A DNA stretch of 64,000 bases from Lutibacter litoralis (GCF_014646675.1 NZ_BMNS01000004.1:77012-141011), one strand, 5' to 3'; counted from the first letter of the stretch, positions 54,301-63,973 are shown. Numbers and translations: made by a program. Notes: a model not told the origin generated them from the sequence alone.

Positions 54301-54336
54301 AAACCTATTCAAAGAAGATTGTATTTAAGTAGATAA
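51334..54336 (+). CDS. Repetitive Ig-like adhesin with type B (gliding-associated) type IX secretion C-terminal domain
   Basis: The 1000-residue protein has a signal peptide ending HSGFAQ. Most of the rest is repeats of about 79 residues with the pattern QTFC...NPTVANLNATGENIIWY...PLN...LLNGEDYWAAQ...GC.S, each with two conserved cysteines. One different domain, PNAGTDGTYSECET...FDPITNTAGSYMYTVSS, sits near residues 265-345. The C-terminus, YDGFSPNGNGINDTFKIENL through PAGVYYFIIYF and RRLYLSR, is the CHU_C/gliding motility-associated domain that routes proteins through the type IX system. It is a probable SprB-like surface adhesin. The PorP/SprF gene begins 3 bp later, as expected, because type B cargo usually needs such a partner. 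Confidence 0.9.
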   Translation: MRGKKISSASEYYIFIFLIIILFYSHSGFAQCTNANPTGELSQTFCKSDNSTVENLVASGGTIVWFDSITGGNQYDSSAPLVDNTTYYADDINDNNCSPNRLAVLVSIYGEPPSNVDVFVGKCAIDNPTISDLSATGLNIAWYDAQNGGNLFSPSDLLVDESTYWVQQTENGCTSERLPTTVTMVNPPPPNVNQDQTFCSSSNPTIADLKATEPNITWYEYETSTEPLDLNLPLINGKDYWASQTTFPCEGTLRSLTNVIIDISPNAGTDGTYSECETNLKTTNLFELLGGTPDNSGIWTGPSDLSGGYLGTFDPITNTAGSYMYTVSSTLEFCSDDTANVNVIISTTPPPTTIDTIQTFCEIDNPTVANLNATGENIIWYATETSTTPLNLDAVLLNGEDYWAVQTDANGCSSGSRLMVTAAIISTSPPTTLESNQTFCEVDNPKVANLSATGENIIWYATETSTTPLNLDAVLLNGEDYWAAQTDANGCSSGSRLMVTAAIILTPPPTTIESNQTFCAIDNPTVANLNATGENIIWYDTETSTSPLNIDAVLLNGEDYWAAQTDVNSCSSATRLVVIASLISTTPPTTSETIQTFCAIDTPTIANLNTTGENIIWYATETSTSPLNIDAVLLNGEDYWAAQKDASGCESVSRLLINVIINNLAKATTTDINQTFCDIDKPTIANLQVSGDSILWFDTETSTTPLNETDALINGEDYWALNYNQTTGCKSSSKLMITATILKVESPTIENTFQVFCASSFPKVSDLQTGGSIVWYASETETAPLNTNDLLINGANYWAAQSDSNGCESAIRVIVNVTLTDAGTPILKSKGNEFCANFNPTLADLNENVSPLNEGIITWYDSYPDGNKLSLTEFLTDSETYYAIESDADGCSSANPLAITVDLNACDQYDITIYDGFSPNGNGINDTFKIENLRELYPDFKVEFYNRWGNLIYTSTISKPDWNGRLNGNDELMPAGVYYFIIYFNKDGKKPIQRRLYLSR
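52405..53592 (+). repeat. Tandem repeat inside the adhesin gene (237-bp period, five units)
   Basis: Units begin at 52405, 52642, 52879, 53116 and 53353, spaced exactly 237 bp (79 codons); the last is about 240 bp and diverged. The first two units are nearly identical over long stretches, and the third and fourth share their own variants (for example TCACCTTTAAATATAGATGC). This pattern suggests recent duplication or gene conversion. Length variation between strains is expected. Confidence 0.9.
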
Positions 54337-54339
54337 AGG

Positions 54340-55275
54340 ATGAAAAAAATAATTTTAATTGGTATTGCACTTTTAACATCTATTCTTTTGTGGTCTCAAC
54401 AAGACGCACAATACACGCAATATATGTATAATATGAGTGTAATAAATCCTGCCTACACAACAAGTACTGCTGGAATTGTTAATGTTGGAGGTCTTCACAG
54501 AACGCAATGGGTTGGAGTAATTGGTGCTCCAAAATCTTCAAATTTATTTTTACATACTCCTATTAACAATAAAATTGAAATTGGGTTTTCTTTAATTAAT
54601 GATAACATAGGTGATATTGTTAAAGAAAATAATCTCTTCGCTGATTTTGCTTATAAATTAGATTTTGAAGAGTACGGAAATTTATCATTCGGTTTAAAAA
54701 CCGGGGTTACTTTTTTTGATGTTAATTTTAATGATTTTGTTTTAGAATCAGGCGATGTATTTACGGATGCTGATTTTGCGGAAAACATTAATCAATCATA
54801 TTTTAATATAGGAGCTGGTGTTTATTTTAATACCGACAACTATTATATTGGTTTTTCTATCCCAAATATTTTAAGATCACAACATCTAGATAGAACAAAT
54901 GGAAAGTATCAAGGAACCGAATTACCGCATATTTTCTTAACCGGTGGATATGTTTTTAAAATCAACGATTTTTTTAAATTAAAACCTGCTTTTATGGCAA
55001 AAAGAGTGAACGGTGCTCCTTTAACTATTGATTTAACAGCAAATATTTTATACGATAATAGATTAGAATTTGGAATTGGATACAGGTTTACAGATGCCAT
55101 TACAGGATTGTTTAATATTAGAGCTACACCTGAAATACGTATTGGTTACGCTTATGACCATACAATCTCAAATCTTGGACCATTCAGTTCTGGATCTCAT
55201 GAATTATTTATTCTGTACGATTTTGATATGTTAAATATTAATAAAGGCTTTGATAAATCCCCAAGATTCTTTTAA
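54340..55275 (+). CDS. PorP/SprF family type IX secretion outer-membrane protein
   Basis: The 311-residue protein has a signal peptide ending ILLWSQ, then DAQYTQYMYNMSVINPAYTT, the diagnostic PorP/SprF N-terminus. The remainder alternates in a way that suits an outer-membrane beta-barrel and ends LFILYDFDMLNINKG. SprF-type proteins are needed to secrete or anchor the specific type B cargo encoded next to them. It starts 3 bp after the adhesin stop and ends 11 bp before the OmpA-family gene, so the three form a single unit. Normal length for the family. Confidence 0.95.
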   Translation: MKKIILIGIALLTSILLWSQQDAQYTQYMYNMSVINPAYTTSTAGIVNVGGLHRTQWVGVIGAPKSSNLFLHTPINNKIEIGFSLINDNIGDIVKENNLFADFAYKLDFEEYGNLSFGLKTGVTFFDVNFNDFVLESGDVFTDADFAENINQSYFNIGAGVYFNTDNYYIGFSIPNILRSQHLDRTNGKYQGTELPHIFLTGGYVFKINDFFKLKPAFMAKRVNGAPLTIDLTANILYDNRLEFGIGYRFTDAITGLFNIRATPEIRIGYAYDHTISNLGPFSSGSHELFILYDFDMLNINKGFDKSPRFF

Positions 55276-55286
55276 AACGGTTTAAA

Positions 55287-57188
55287 ATGAAAAAAACACT
55301 ATCTACCTTATTTATAGTTTTCTTTTTTATACAACTTATGGTTGGGCAAAACTTAAAACGCGCAAACCATTTATTTGAAAAAAGAGCATATTTAGATGCT
55401 GCAGAGCTATTTTTAAAAGAAGAAATTAAAACGCAACAGGTGTATGAAAAACTAGGTGACTGCTATTACTTCAATACAAAAATGAAAGATGCTTCAAATT
55501 GGTACAAAATATTAATTCAAAAATTTGAAACTTCAGTTGATGCAACCTATTTTTTTAGATATTCACAAGCATTAAAGGGAATTGAAAATTTTAATGAAGC
55601 TGATATTTGGCTTAGAAAATACAATGAAAAAAAACAAATTTTTACGGAATCTAATTTAGAAACTTTATCATATATTGAATCTTTAAATAATCAAAATAAA
55701 AGGCCTTACATTGTTCATAATCTTATAAATGCCAATACACCAAATTCTGATTTTGGGGTTTCCTTTTTTGGCGATAAATTAGTTTTTGCATCCACAAGAA
55801 ATAACGGAAATAAATATGACTGGAATAAGCAACCTTATCTAGATTTATATCAAGCTGAAACAAATGAATTAGGGGATTTTAAAAATATTTCTCTCTTTTC
55901 CAATTTAATAAATACAAAGACTCACGAATCAAATGCAGTATTTACCAAAGATGGTAAAACCATGTATTTTACAAGAAATAATTTTATTGATGGAAAAAAA
56001 ATAAAAGATAAAAATAAAGTAACCCATTTAAAAATTTTTAAAGCAGAATTAATAGATAATCATTGGACACATATTACTGAACTTCCTTTTAACAGCAACA
56101 ATTACTCAGTTGAACACCCAGCGTTAAGTCCAGACGAAAAAGAACTATATTTCGCCTCAGATATGCCAGGTTCGATAGGCTCTTTTGACCTATTTGTGGT
56201 TGATATTAATGAAAATGGTACTTATGGAATTCCAAAAAATTTAGGTCCTAAAATAAATACTGAGCATAGAGAACAATTCCCTTTTATTAGCAGTAAAAAC
56301 ATTTTGTATTTCGCTTCAGATGGGTTGTTTGGATTAGGTGGATTGGATATTTTTAAAAGTGATTATACAAATGATAGCTTTTCAAAACCAAAAAATTTAG
56401 GTACTCCAATAAATAGCAATTTAGATGATTTTGCGTTTATAATTGATGAGAAAAAAGAGACCGGTTACTTTTCATCAAACAGAGAAGGTGGTATTGGTGA
56501 TGATGACATTTATAGGTTTACTCAACTAAAAAAATATTTTGTTCAAGGATTAGTTCAAAACAAAAATAGCCTAGAATTACTTCCAGGCGCTTTGGTAACT
56601 TTGTTTGATAATAACAACCAAATGATTGACGAAATGATTGTGGGTGATGATGCTAGTTATTCTTTTGAAATAACAACTAACTCAGCTTATAAAATTAGAG
56701 GAACTAAAAGCTTATTCAGTCCAGCTGATGTGACTTTTTCAACAGACAATGAAGGTATTATTAATAAAAATATTTTACTAAAACTTGAATCCTATGAAGA
56801 TACTGAACAGAAAATTGTTGAAGAAAATGGAAAAATTCAAATAAAAATCAACCCAATTTATTTTGATTTTGATAAATGGAATATTCGCTCTGATGCAACC
56901 GTAGAACTAGAAAAAGTTGTGAGTATCTTGAAAAAATATCCAGATATGATTATTGAAATTGGAGCACATACAGATTGCCGTGGAACAGAACAATATAATT
57001 TAGATTTATCATACAAGCGTGCTAAATCTGTTCGAGAATATTTAGAAAATCAAGGGATTGCAACTAATAAAGTTAAATCTGTTGGATATGGCGAAACTCA
57101 ACCTTTAAATAATTGTATTAAAGATGGCATTTGTAAAGAAGAAGAATACAGCATTAACAGGCGGTGCGAGTTTGTTATACTTCATTAA
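55287..57188 (+). CDS. OmpA-family protein with TPR-like and PD40 (WD40-like) repeats
   Basis: The 633-residue protein has a signal peptide ending LMVGQ. An N-terminal TPR-like region (about 22-130, KRAYLDAAELFLKEE) is followed by PD40 propeller repeats (about 145-410), including HPALSPDEKELYFASDMPGS and FPFISSKNILYFASDGLFG. A carboxypeptidase-like sandwich (about 415-510) and an OmpA peptidoglycan-binding domain (about 525-633), with IYFDFDKWNIRSDA and IGAHTDCRGTEQYN, complete it. This architecture is that of PorE-like proteins, which tie type IX components or cargo to the cell wall. It ends the adhesin-sprF-ompA operon, and a terminator follows 12 bp later. Confidence 0.93.
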   Translation: MKKTLSTLFIVFFFIQLMVGQNLKRANHLFEKRAYLDAAELFLKEEIKTQQVYEKLGDCYYFNTKMKDASNWYKILIQKFETSVDATYFFRYSQALKGIENFNEADIWLRKYNEKKQIFTESNLETLSYIESLNNQNKRPYIVHNLINANTPNSDFGVSFFGDKLVFASTRNNGNKYDWNKQPYLDLYQAETNELGDFKNISLFSNLINTKTHESNAVFTKDGKTMYFTRNNFIDGKKIKDKNKVTHLKIFKAELIDNHWTHITELPFNSNNYSVEHPALSPDEKELYFASDMPGSIGSFDLFVVDINENGTYGIPKNLGPKINTEHREQFPFISSKNILYFASDGLFGLGGLDIFKSDYTNDSFSKPKNLGTPINSNLDDFAFIIDEKKETGYFSSNREGGIGDDDIYRFTQLKKYFVQGLVQNKNSLELLPGALVTLFDNNNQMIDEMIVGDDASYSFEITTNSAYKIRGTKSLFSPADVTFSTDNEGIINKNILLKLESYEDTEQKIVEENGKIQIKINPIYFDFDKWNIRSDATVELEKVVSILKKYPDMIIEIGAHTDCRGTEQYNLDLSYKRAKSVREYLENQGIATNKVKSVGYGETQPLNNCIKDGICKEEEYSINRRCEFVILH

Positions 57189-57200
57189 CAATTAATATTT

Positions 57201-57222
57201 AAACCGCTGAAATCAGCGGTTT
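57201..57222 (+). terminator. Rho-independent terminator of the adhesin-sprF-ompA operon
   Basis: AAACCGCTG and CAGCGGTTT form a 9-bp stem with a short A/T loop, followed directly by T residues (57220-57228). It lies 12 bp beyond the OmpA-family stop codon, so the downstream alpha-2-macroglobulin should have its own promoter. Confidence 0.9.
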
Positions 57223-57329
57223 TTTTTTATATCATTAAAAATTGTTCATTCAAAAAATATTAAACAAATTGTGTTCAATTTAATTTTAGGTATAACTTTT
57301 GCTAACCTTAAAGTATTAAAAGATATTCT

Positions 57330-60300
57330 ATGAAAAACATTTCAATCGCAATATTGGCATTATTCCTATTTTCAACTACCGCGAAAGCACAATTAATTCA
57401 AGATAATTATGATAAGTTGTGGAAAGAAGTTCAGCAATTTGAAGAAAAATCGTTGCCAAAATCAGCTTTTAATACTGTTGAAATTATTTATAAAAAAGCA
57501 AAAAAAGAAAGTAATTCAGCCCAACTAATTAAATCGTTGTTTTATAAATCTAAATATGCCTTGTTATTGGAAGAAGATGCTCAATTAGAAGTTGTTAATC
57601 TTTTTAAAATTCAAATTGAAAAAGCTAAAACTCCAACAAAAAATGTATTAGAAAGTGTACTGGCAAATTTATATTGGCAATATTTTCAACAAAACAGGTA
57701 TAAATTTTATAACCGAACCAAAACTTCAGAAAAAGTAGATTCTCTAGATTTTAGAACTTGGGATTTGGAAACATTGTTTACCGAAGTTCATATTCATTTT
57801 CAAAACTCTTTAAAAAATGGATTAATACTCCAGCAAACTGATTTAAATGGTTATAACCCTATTTTAAATTTACAACAAGACTCTAAAAAATACAGACCAA
57901 CATTATTTGATTTTTTAAGCAATAATGCATTGGAATTTTATAAATCACCTGAAATTTCCATAACACAACCAAACTATAAATTTGAACTTGATAACGAAAG
58001 CTATTTAGAAAACTACAAAGTGTTTTCTAAAACTGAATTTGAAGCAAAAGATAGTTTGTCTTTACAACTAAATGCATTAAAAATATACAAAAACATAATT
58101 GCTTTTCACTCTTTAAATAAAAATACTGATGCTTTAATTTCTGCGGATCTTGAACGCCTAAATTTTGTAATTAAACACTCTACTATTCTTCAAAAAGACA
58201 GTATTTACTTTAAGGTTCTTCAAAATTTAAAAGAAGAATTTTCAGCTTCAGAATCGTCAACTTTAATAGATTTTGAAATTGCCTCAATCTATAGAATTCA
58301 AGCAAGTGAATACAATGCAGAAACAAATCCAGACAACCAGTTTAAAAATGTAGAAGCTTTAACAATTTGCGAAAATGCTATCAACAAATTCCCTGAAAGT
58401 AAAGGCGCAAAAAATTGCAAGCAATTAAAACAAAAAATTTTAAGTCAGTCTATAAATATTACTGCTGAAAAAAATATTCCTATTGATAAGCAAAGTAAAA
58501 TTTTAGTGAACTATAAAAATATTGAAACTTTATATTTTACTATTTTCAAAATAAATGAAAATCAAAAAAAGAAATTCAATTCAATTTATAATAATGAAGA
58601 AAAAATAACCTTTCTAAAAAAATTAACACAAACTACTACTTTTCAACAGGCATTAAAAACTGAAAATGATTTTCAACAACATGCAACAGAAATTGCAATT
58701 CCACCTTTAAATAATGGAAACTACTTAATTTTTGCTTCAACACTTGAAACTTTAAATGCAAACAGCGTTTATGCAACTTCAACAATTCAAGTAACAAATA
58801 TGGCTTTGGTTGAAACTGTTTTAAATAATACCTATACATACCAAGTTGTTGATAGAAATTCCGGAAAGCCAATTAAAAATGCAAGAATTAATTTAAAAAA
58901 CTATAATACAAATAACTATAACAACCCCATAAATAAAAATTATATAACAGATAAGAATGGGCAATTTAAATTTACTTCAAATAGCACCTATCGAAATGTG
59001 GTAATTTCAATTATAAATAACAATGAAAAGGCCAGTTTTGGTGATTACTATTTGTACAATTATAATCACACAGATAACCAATCTAATAACTTAATAATTA
59101 CACCTTTTTTATTTACTGATAGAAGCATATACAGACCTGGACAAGTTGTTTATTTTAAAGGGATTTTAATTAAAAAAGAAGGCTCCATATCTAAAGTTGT
59201 AAGCAACGAATTTGTGAATGTTGCGCTTTACAATGTTAATGCAGAAGTTGTTAGCGAAATTGAATTAAAAACCAATGAATTTGGATCTTTTAGTTCCCAA
59301 TTTATTATTCCAACAACTGGGTTGAATGGAATCTATACTTTAGAAGTTGATGAAGGCTCCCAAAAAAGTAATTTGTACAATACTATTGACGATTTTAATT
59401 ATTCTGAAACTCAAATTTCAGTTGAAGAGTACAAACGTCCAAAATTTGAAACAACCTTTAAACCTGTAACTGAAACTTATAAAATTAATGATAGTATTAC
59501 AATTAATGGAAGCGCTTTGGCTTTTGCAGGTAGCAATATTACAGATGCAAAAGTTACTTACAGAGTTCATAGAAAGGTGCAATATCCAAGGTGGTTTTAT
59601 TGGTACAAACCAAATTTTATCGTTTCTGAACCTCAAGAAATAATTCACGGAGAAACTATTACAAACGCTCAAGGAAACTTTACTATCACATTTAAAGCAT
59701 TGGCAGATAAAAATGTAGAGAAAGATAATTTACCTGTTTTTAATTATGAAGTTACCGCAGACGTTACGGATTTAAATGGAGAAACCAGAAGCGCAACATC
59801 CATTGTTAAAGTTGGATACCACAGCTTAATTGCAGAAATTAATATGGATGCTAAAATTGATAAAACTAAAAAAGAAAACTTTATAAATATTGAAACCAAA
59901 AACCTCAACAATCAATTTGCTCCAGCAAAAGGAACCATAAAAATATTAAAATTACAAGCTCCAACAACTGTTTTAAGAAAACGTCCTTGGAAAGCTCCAG
60001 ATTATCAATTGTATACTTTTTCAGAATTCAAAAATATGTTTCCTCATGAACCTTATACTAATGAAGATGAAATCTTAAATTGGGAAAAAGGCAAACTAGT
60101 TTTTGAAGATAGTTTTAATACTTTAATCAATTCTAAAATTAAGTTGAAAAATATTAAAAAATGGCAGTCTGGAAATTATCTTGTTGAAATAGTATGTTTT
60201 GATAAGTTTGGACAAAAAGTTACTGACAAACAGATTGTTACAATTTTTAATAATAAAGACACTCAAGTTTCTGACAATCAATTATTTTCAATTTCTCATC

Positions 60301-63300
60301 GGAAATCAAGTTATAAACCAAATGAAATTGTGTTACTAAAAATTGGTTCAAGTTCTAAAGATTTAACGGTAACCATTGATATAGAAAAGGATGGAAAACT
60401 AATTGAAACTAAAATTATTCACTTAAATAACGAATTTAAACAACTTGAAATTCCGATAACTAAAAACGATTTTGGCGGATTTGCAATTAACTATAGTTAT
60501 GTAAATTACAACACTTTTGAAAGCGGAACTTTACCTATTTCAGTTCCTTACCCTGTTCAAGAATTAGAAATTGAAACGCTCACTTTTAGAGATAAATTAC
60601 AGCCTGGACAAAATGAAACCTGGAGTTTTAAATTAAAAGGAACCAAAGGTGAAAAAATTGCCGCAGAGTTATTGGCAAGTATGTATGACGCTTCATTGGA
60701 TCAATTTAAACCACATAATTGGCAATTTAATCCAATTAAAAATCCAACCTATTATTCTCGAATAAATAGAAGAGCACAACATAGTTTTGGAACCGTTTAT
60801 TTTAATGTAAATAACCTTCAAAGAAGTAATTATGGTCAAATACTGCAACGTTTTGATGAATTAAATTGGTTTGGATTTCATTTTGGCACTAATAGAAATA
60901 TGATGATTAGAGGAATAGCTTCTAAAAAAATTAAAGAAAGTGAAGGCTTTGAAGTTGAGGAAATGGCATTTAATGATACCGAATCATTAGATGAAGTAGT
61001 TACCGTTGGTTATAAAAAACTTGAAAATGAAATAGAGAAGCCTAAAAAAATAGATTTATCATCTGTTAAAATTAGAACAAACTTTAATGAAACCGCTTTC
61101 TTCTACCCTCATTTAAAAACGGATAAAGAAGGAAATGTAAGTTTTAATTTTACAGTTCCTGAAGCTTTAACACAGTGGAAATTACAATTATTGGGGCATA
61201 CAGAAGAATCGGCTTCAGCTACCAAAACATTAACTTCTGTTACTCAAAAAGAGTTGATGGTTTTGCCAAATCCACCACGTTTTTTGCGTGAAGGTGATGA
61301 ACTTATTTTTTCAGGTAAAATTTCAAATTTAACTGATAAAATATTGAATGGAACTGCTCAATTGATTTTAACTGATGCTATTTCTGGTAAAGAAATCAAT
61401 TATTTAATTGAGAATAGTTTAACAACTCAAAACTTTTTTGTTGATAAAAAAGGAAATACTAGTGTAAGTTGGAAACTGAATATTCCAGAAGGAATTCAAG
61501 CTATACAGTATAAAATTATCGCCAAAGCAGGAGATTTTTCTGATGGAGAACAAAATGTTTTGCCAGTTTTATCTAACAGAATGTTAGTTACAGAAACGTT
61601 GCCAATGTGGGTTCGAAGCAATCAAACTAAAACATTTTCTTTAAATAAATTAAGAAACCAGACTTCAAAAACGTTAAAAAATCACAAATTAACATTAGAA
61701 ATCACTTCTAATCCGGCTTGGTACGCAGTACAAAGTTTACCATATTTAATGGAATATCCGTATGAATGTTCCGAACAAACTTTTTCTAGATATTATGCAA
61801 ATACACTTGCAAGTCATGTTGCAAATTCAAACCCGAGAATTAAAGAAGTTTTTGATTTATGGAAAAATAGCGATGAATTAACTTCTAATTTAGAAAAAAA
61901 CGAAGAATTAAAATCCATAATAATTAGTGAAACTCCTTGGTTGAGAGATGCACAGAGCGAAACAAAACAAAAAAAGAGAATAGGGTTATTATTTGATTTA
62001 AATAAGATGAAAAATGAGCAGGAAACTGCCTTGAATAAACTGAAGGAGTTACAGTTTAGCAATGGCGGTTTTCCTTGGTTTAAAGGCAGTAATTACCCAA
62101 ACAGATACATTACACAACATATTGCAGCAAGTTTTGGGCATTTAAAACAACTAAATGTCATTATGAACAATCAAGAAGAATCTCAAAAAATGATTGCAAA
62201 AGCTGTACAATTTTTGGATGATGAAATTTTAGATGATTATAATAAACTATTAAAAGAAGCCAAAAAGTTAAGAGATAAAGCTACAACAAAGTCAAAAGGA
62301 ATTAAAGCTGAAAAGGATTATTTAGAGAAAAATCATTTAGGAAATACACAATTGCATTATTTATATATGCGTAGTTTTTATAAGGAAGTTGAAATTCCTT
62401 CAAAAGTTAAAAAAGCAGTAGATTATTACACCAATCAATCTGCTAACTATTGGACTGATTTTAGCTTGTATTCAAAAGGGATGATTGCTTTAATTCAGCA
62501 TAGAAATGGAAACAAAATTAGTGCTACTGAGATATTAAAATCGTTAAAAGAAAACAGTATTACAAGTGATGAATTAGGAATGTATTGGAAAGAAAATACA
62601 GCAAGTTGGTTTTGGTTCCAAGCTCCTATTGAAACACAAGCATTGCTAATTGAAGTCTTTTCTGAAATTGAAAATGATATTAAAATTGTTGATGAGTTAA
62701 AAGTTTGGTTACTTAAAAACAAGCAAACCAATAGTTGGAAAACCACAAAAGCAACAACCGAAGCTGTTTATGCGCTGCTGTTACAAGGAAGTGATTGGTT
62801 ATCTATAAATGAGACCATTGACGTTACCGTAGGAAGTCAAAAAATTGAACCTTCAAAATTGGAAAATGTGAAAATTAAAGCGGGAACAGGCTACTATAAA
62901 ACTTCTTGGAATGGGAATGAAATTACTCCAGAAATGGCTAATGTTACTATTTCTAAAAAAGACAATGGTATTGCCTGGGGAAGTTTATATTGGCAATATT
63001 TTGAAGATTTAGATAAAATTACATCGGCAGAAACACCTTTAAAATTAACTAAAAAATTATTCTTAAAATCGAATTCTGATTCTGGAAAAGTACTAACGGA
63101 AATAACAGAAACCTCAACTTTAAAAGTTGGTGATTTAATTACTGTTCGCATAGAATTAAAAGTTGACAGACCAATGGAATTTGTGCATATGAAAGATATG
63201 AGAGCCAGTGGATTAGAGCCATTAAATGAATTATCAAGCTATAAATGGCAAGATGGTTTGGGATATTATGAAAGTTCTAAAGATGCTTCTACCAACTTTT

Positions 63301-63455
63301 TTATGGAGCGTTTACCAAAAGGAGTGTATGTTTTTGAATACGATTTACGTGTAAATAATGCAGGAAAATTCAGCAATGGAATTACAACCATTCAAAGTAT
63401 GTACGCTCCTGAATTTAGTAGCCATAGTGAAGGTATTAGAATCACTATTAAATAG
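57330..63455 (+). CDS. Bacterial alpha-2-macroglobulin family protein with thioester motif
   Basis: The 2041-residue protein has a signal peptide ending TTAKAQ. TDRSIYRPGQVVYFKG at about 597 is the MG2 macroglobulin motif. ETAFFYPHLKTDKEGNVSFN, then PEALTQWKLQLLGHT near 1255-1290, is the A2M domain. CSEQ at 1480-1483 is the thioester site, here intact, in a helical thioester domain. Such proteins trap proteases in the periplasm or at the surface. The first about 480 residues are an unrecognised helical region. Residues 1219-1228 read SLDEVVTVGY, almost identical to the segment before the plug of SusC transporters. No penicillin-binding-protein gene, the common partner in proteobacteria, is adjacent. 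Confidence 0.92.
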   Translation: MKNISIAILALFLFSTTAKAQLIQDNYDKLWKEVQQFEEKSLPKSAFNTVEIIYKKAKKESNSAQLIKSLFYKSKYALLLEEDAQLEVVNLFKIQIEKAKTPTKNVLESVLANLYWQYFQQNRYKFYNRTKTSEKVDSLDFRTWDLETLFTEVHIHFQNSLKNGLILQQTDLNGYNPILNLQQDSKKYRPTLFDFLSNNALEFYKSPEISITQPNYKFELDNESYLENYKVFSKTEFEAKDSLSLQLNALKIYKNIIAFHSLNKNTDALISADLERLNFVIKHSTILQKDSIYFKVLQNLKEEFSASESSTLIDFEIASIYRIQASEYNAETNPDNQFKNVEALTICENAINKFPESKGAKNCKQLKQKILSQSINITAEKNIPIDKQSKILVNYKNIETLYFTIFKINENQKKKFNSIYNNEEKITFLKKLTQTTTFQQALKTENDFQQHATEIAIPPLNNGNYLIFASTLETLNANSVYATSTIQVTNMALVETVLNNTYTYQVVDRNSGKPIKNARINLKNYNTNNYNNPINKNYITDKNGQFKFTSNSTYRNVVISIINNNEKASFGDYYLYNYNHTDNQSNNLIITPFLFTDRSIYRPGQVVYFKGILIKKEGSISKVVSNEFVNVALYNVNAEVVSEIELKTNEFGSFSSQFIIPTTGLNGIYTLEVDEGSQKSNLYNTIDDFNYSETQISVEEYKRPKFETTFKPVTETYKINDSITINGSALAFAGSNITDAKVTYRVHRKVQYPRWFYWYKPNFIVSEPQEIIHGETITNAQGNFTITFKALADKNVEKDNLPVFNYEVTADVTDLNGETRSATSIVKVGYHSLIAEINMDAKIDKTKKENFINIETKNLNNQFAPAKGTIKILKLQAPTTVLRKRPWKAPDYQLYTFSEFKNMFPHEPYTNEDEILNWEKGKLVFEDSFNTLINSKIKLKNIKKWQSGNYLVEIVCFDKFGQKVTDKQIVTIFNNKDTQVSDNQLFSISHRKSSYKPNEIVLLKIGSSSKDLTVTIDIEKDGKLIETKIIHLNNEFKQLEIPITKNDFGGFAINYSYVNYNTFESGTLPISVPYPVQELEIETLTFRDKLQPGQNETWSFKLKGTKGEKIAAELLASMYDASLDQFKPHNWQFNPIKNPTYYSRINRRAQHSFGTVYFNVNNLQRSNYGQILQRFDELNWFGFHFGTNRNMMIRGIASKKIKESEGFEVEEMAFNDTESLDEVVTVGYKKLENEIEKPKKIDLSSVKIRTNFNETAFFYPHLKTDKEGNVSFNFTVPEALTQWKLQLLGHTEESASATKTLTSVTQKELMVLPNPPRFLREGDELIFSGKISNLTDKILNGTAQLILTDAISGKEINYLIENSLTTQNFFVDKKGNTSVSWKLNIPEGIQAIQYKIIAKAGDFSDGEQNVLPVLSNRMLVTETLPMWVRSNQTKTFSLNKLRNQTSKTLKNHKLTLEITSNPAWYAVQSLPYLMEYPYECSEQTFSRYYANTLASHVANSNPRIKEVFDLWKNSDELTSNLEKNEELKSIIISETPWLRDAQSETKQKKRIGLLFDLNKMKNEQETALNKLKELQFSNGGFPWFKGSNYPNRYITQHIAASFGHLKQLNVIMNNQEESQKMIAKAVQFLDDEILDDYNKLLKEAKKLRDKATTKSKGIKAEKDYLEKNHLGNTQLHYLYMRSFYKEVEIPSKVKKAVDYYTNQSANYWTDFSLYSKGMIALIQHRNGNKISATEILKSLKENSITSDELGMYWKENTASWFWFQAPIETQALLIEVFSEIENDIKIVDELKVWLLKNKQTNSWKTTKATTEAVYALLLQGSDWLSINETIDVTVGSQKIEPSKLENVKIKAGTGYYKTSWNGNEITPEMANVTISKKDNGIAWGSLYWQYFEDLDKITSAETPLKLTKKLFLKSNSDSGKVLTEITETSTLKVGDLITVRIELKVDRPMEFVHMKDMRASGLEPLNELSSYKWQDGLGYYESSKDASTNFFMERLPKGVYVFEYDLRVNNAGKFSNGITTIQSMYAPEFSSHSEGIRITIK

Positions 63456-63462
63456 TTTTTAA

Positions 63463-63499
63463 TTTTGAGTGTTGAGTTTTTAATCCTTAACACTCAAAA
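63463..63499. terminator. Probable bidirectional terminator between convergent genes
   Basis: TTTTGAGTGTT (63463-63473) and AACACTCAAAA (63489-63499) form a perfect 11-bp stem with a 15-nt loop, between the alpha-2-macroglobulin stop (63455) and the convergent lipoprotein stop (63521). TTGAGTT within the loop side can also pair with AACTCAA at 63505-63511, so an alternative fold exists. T runs are modest. Confidence 0.6.
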
Positions 63500-63520
63500 C
63501 TTATAACTCAAAACTTTTAG

Positions 63521-63973
63521 TTACAACTTAATCTTTATATTTTCAGTTTCATCAACAGTATAAGAATGTGAAAAACCAAACACTTCATACTTGATTTTCC
63601 CTTGGTATTTTACTTGAATTTTTTGACTAAAAAGACTTCCTATTAAACCTCCAATATTCTTATTTGAAAAAATACTATCTGTTGGAATGTTTACAAGTAA
63701 CGGAATTGTAAACTCCTCTTTGGCTGGCACCTCAAAACTTTCTGAGGTTACAGTTGCCATTTCATTTCCATTGACATAGATTTTAATTCCATCAGCCTTC
63801 AATTTCCCTCCAATATCATTTGGATTTCTAAATAAACCCTCCCCTTTTATAGTTACAAAAGTTTTAGTAGATTCTATTACTTTTATATTTCTCACCCCCA
63901 CAAATTCAGGTGTTTCTTTTACAGAACAGCTAACGAAAACACATACAAACGCAAATGCCAATAACTTTTTCAT
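63521..63973 (-). CDS. Small lipoprotein, LEA type 2 (WHy)-like
   Basis: The 150-residue protein has a lipoprotein signal ending VCVFVSC (Cys16). The body, GVRNIKVIESTKTFVTIKGE, GLFRNPNDIGGKL and FTIPLLVNIPTDSIF, has the beta-sandwich pattern of the LEA14/WHy group, in which an FxNPN segment recurs. Proteins of this kind are common in Bacteroidota, and their role is not defined; envelope stress protection has been proposed for the fold. It stands alone, convergent with the alpha-2-macroglobulin gene, and its upstream promoter region is mostly beyond the window. Confidence 0.6.
   Translation of the reverse strand: MKKLLAFAFVCVFVSCSVKETPEFVGVRNIKVIESTKTFVTIKGEGLFRNPNDIGGKLKADGIKIYVNGNEMATVTSESFEVPAKEEFTIPLLVNIPTDSIFSNKNIGGLIGSLFSQKIQVKYQGKIKYEVFGFSHSYTVDETENIKIKL

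Noticed and set aside
57265-57315. Promoter of the alpha-2-macroglobulin gene
   Set aside because: TATAACTTTTG is close to the -7 consensus, but the spacing between TA and TTTG is one base too long, so no confident box could be placed.
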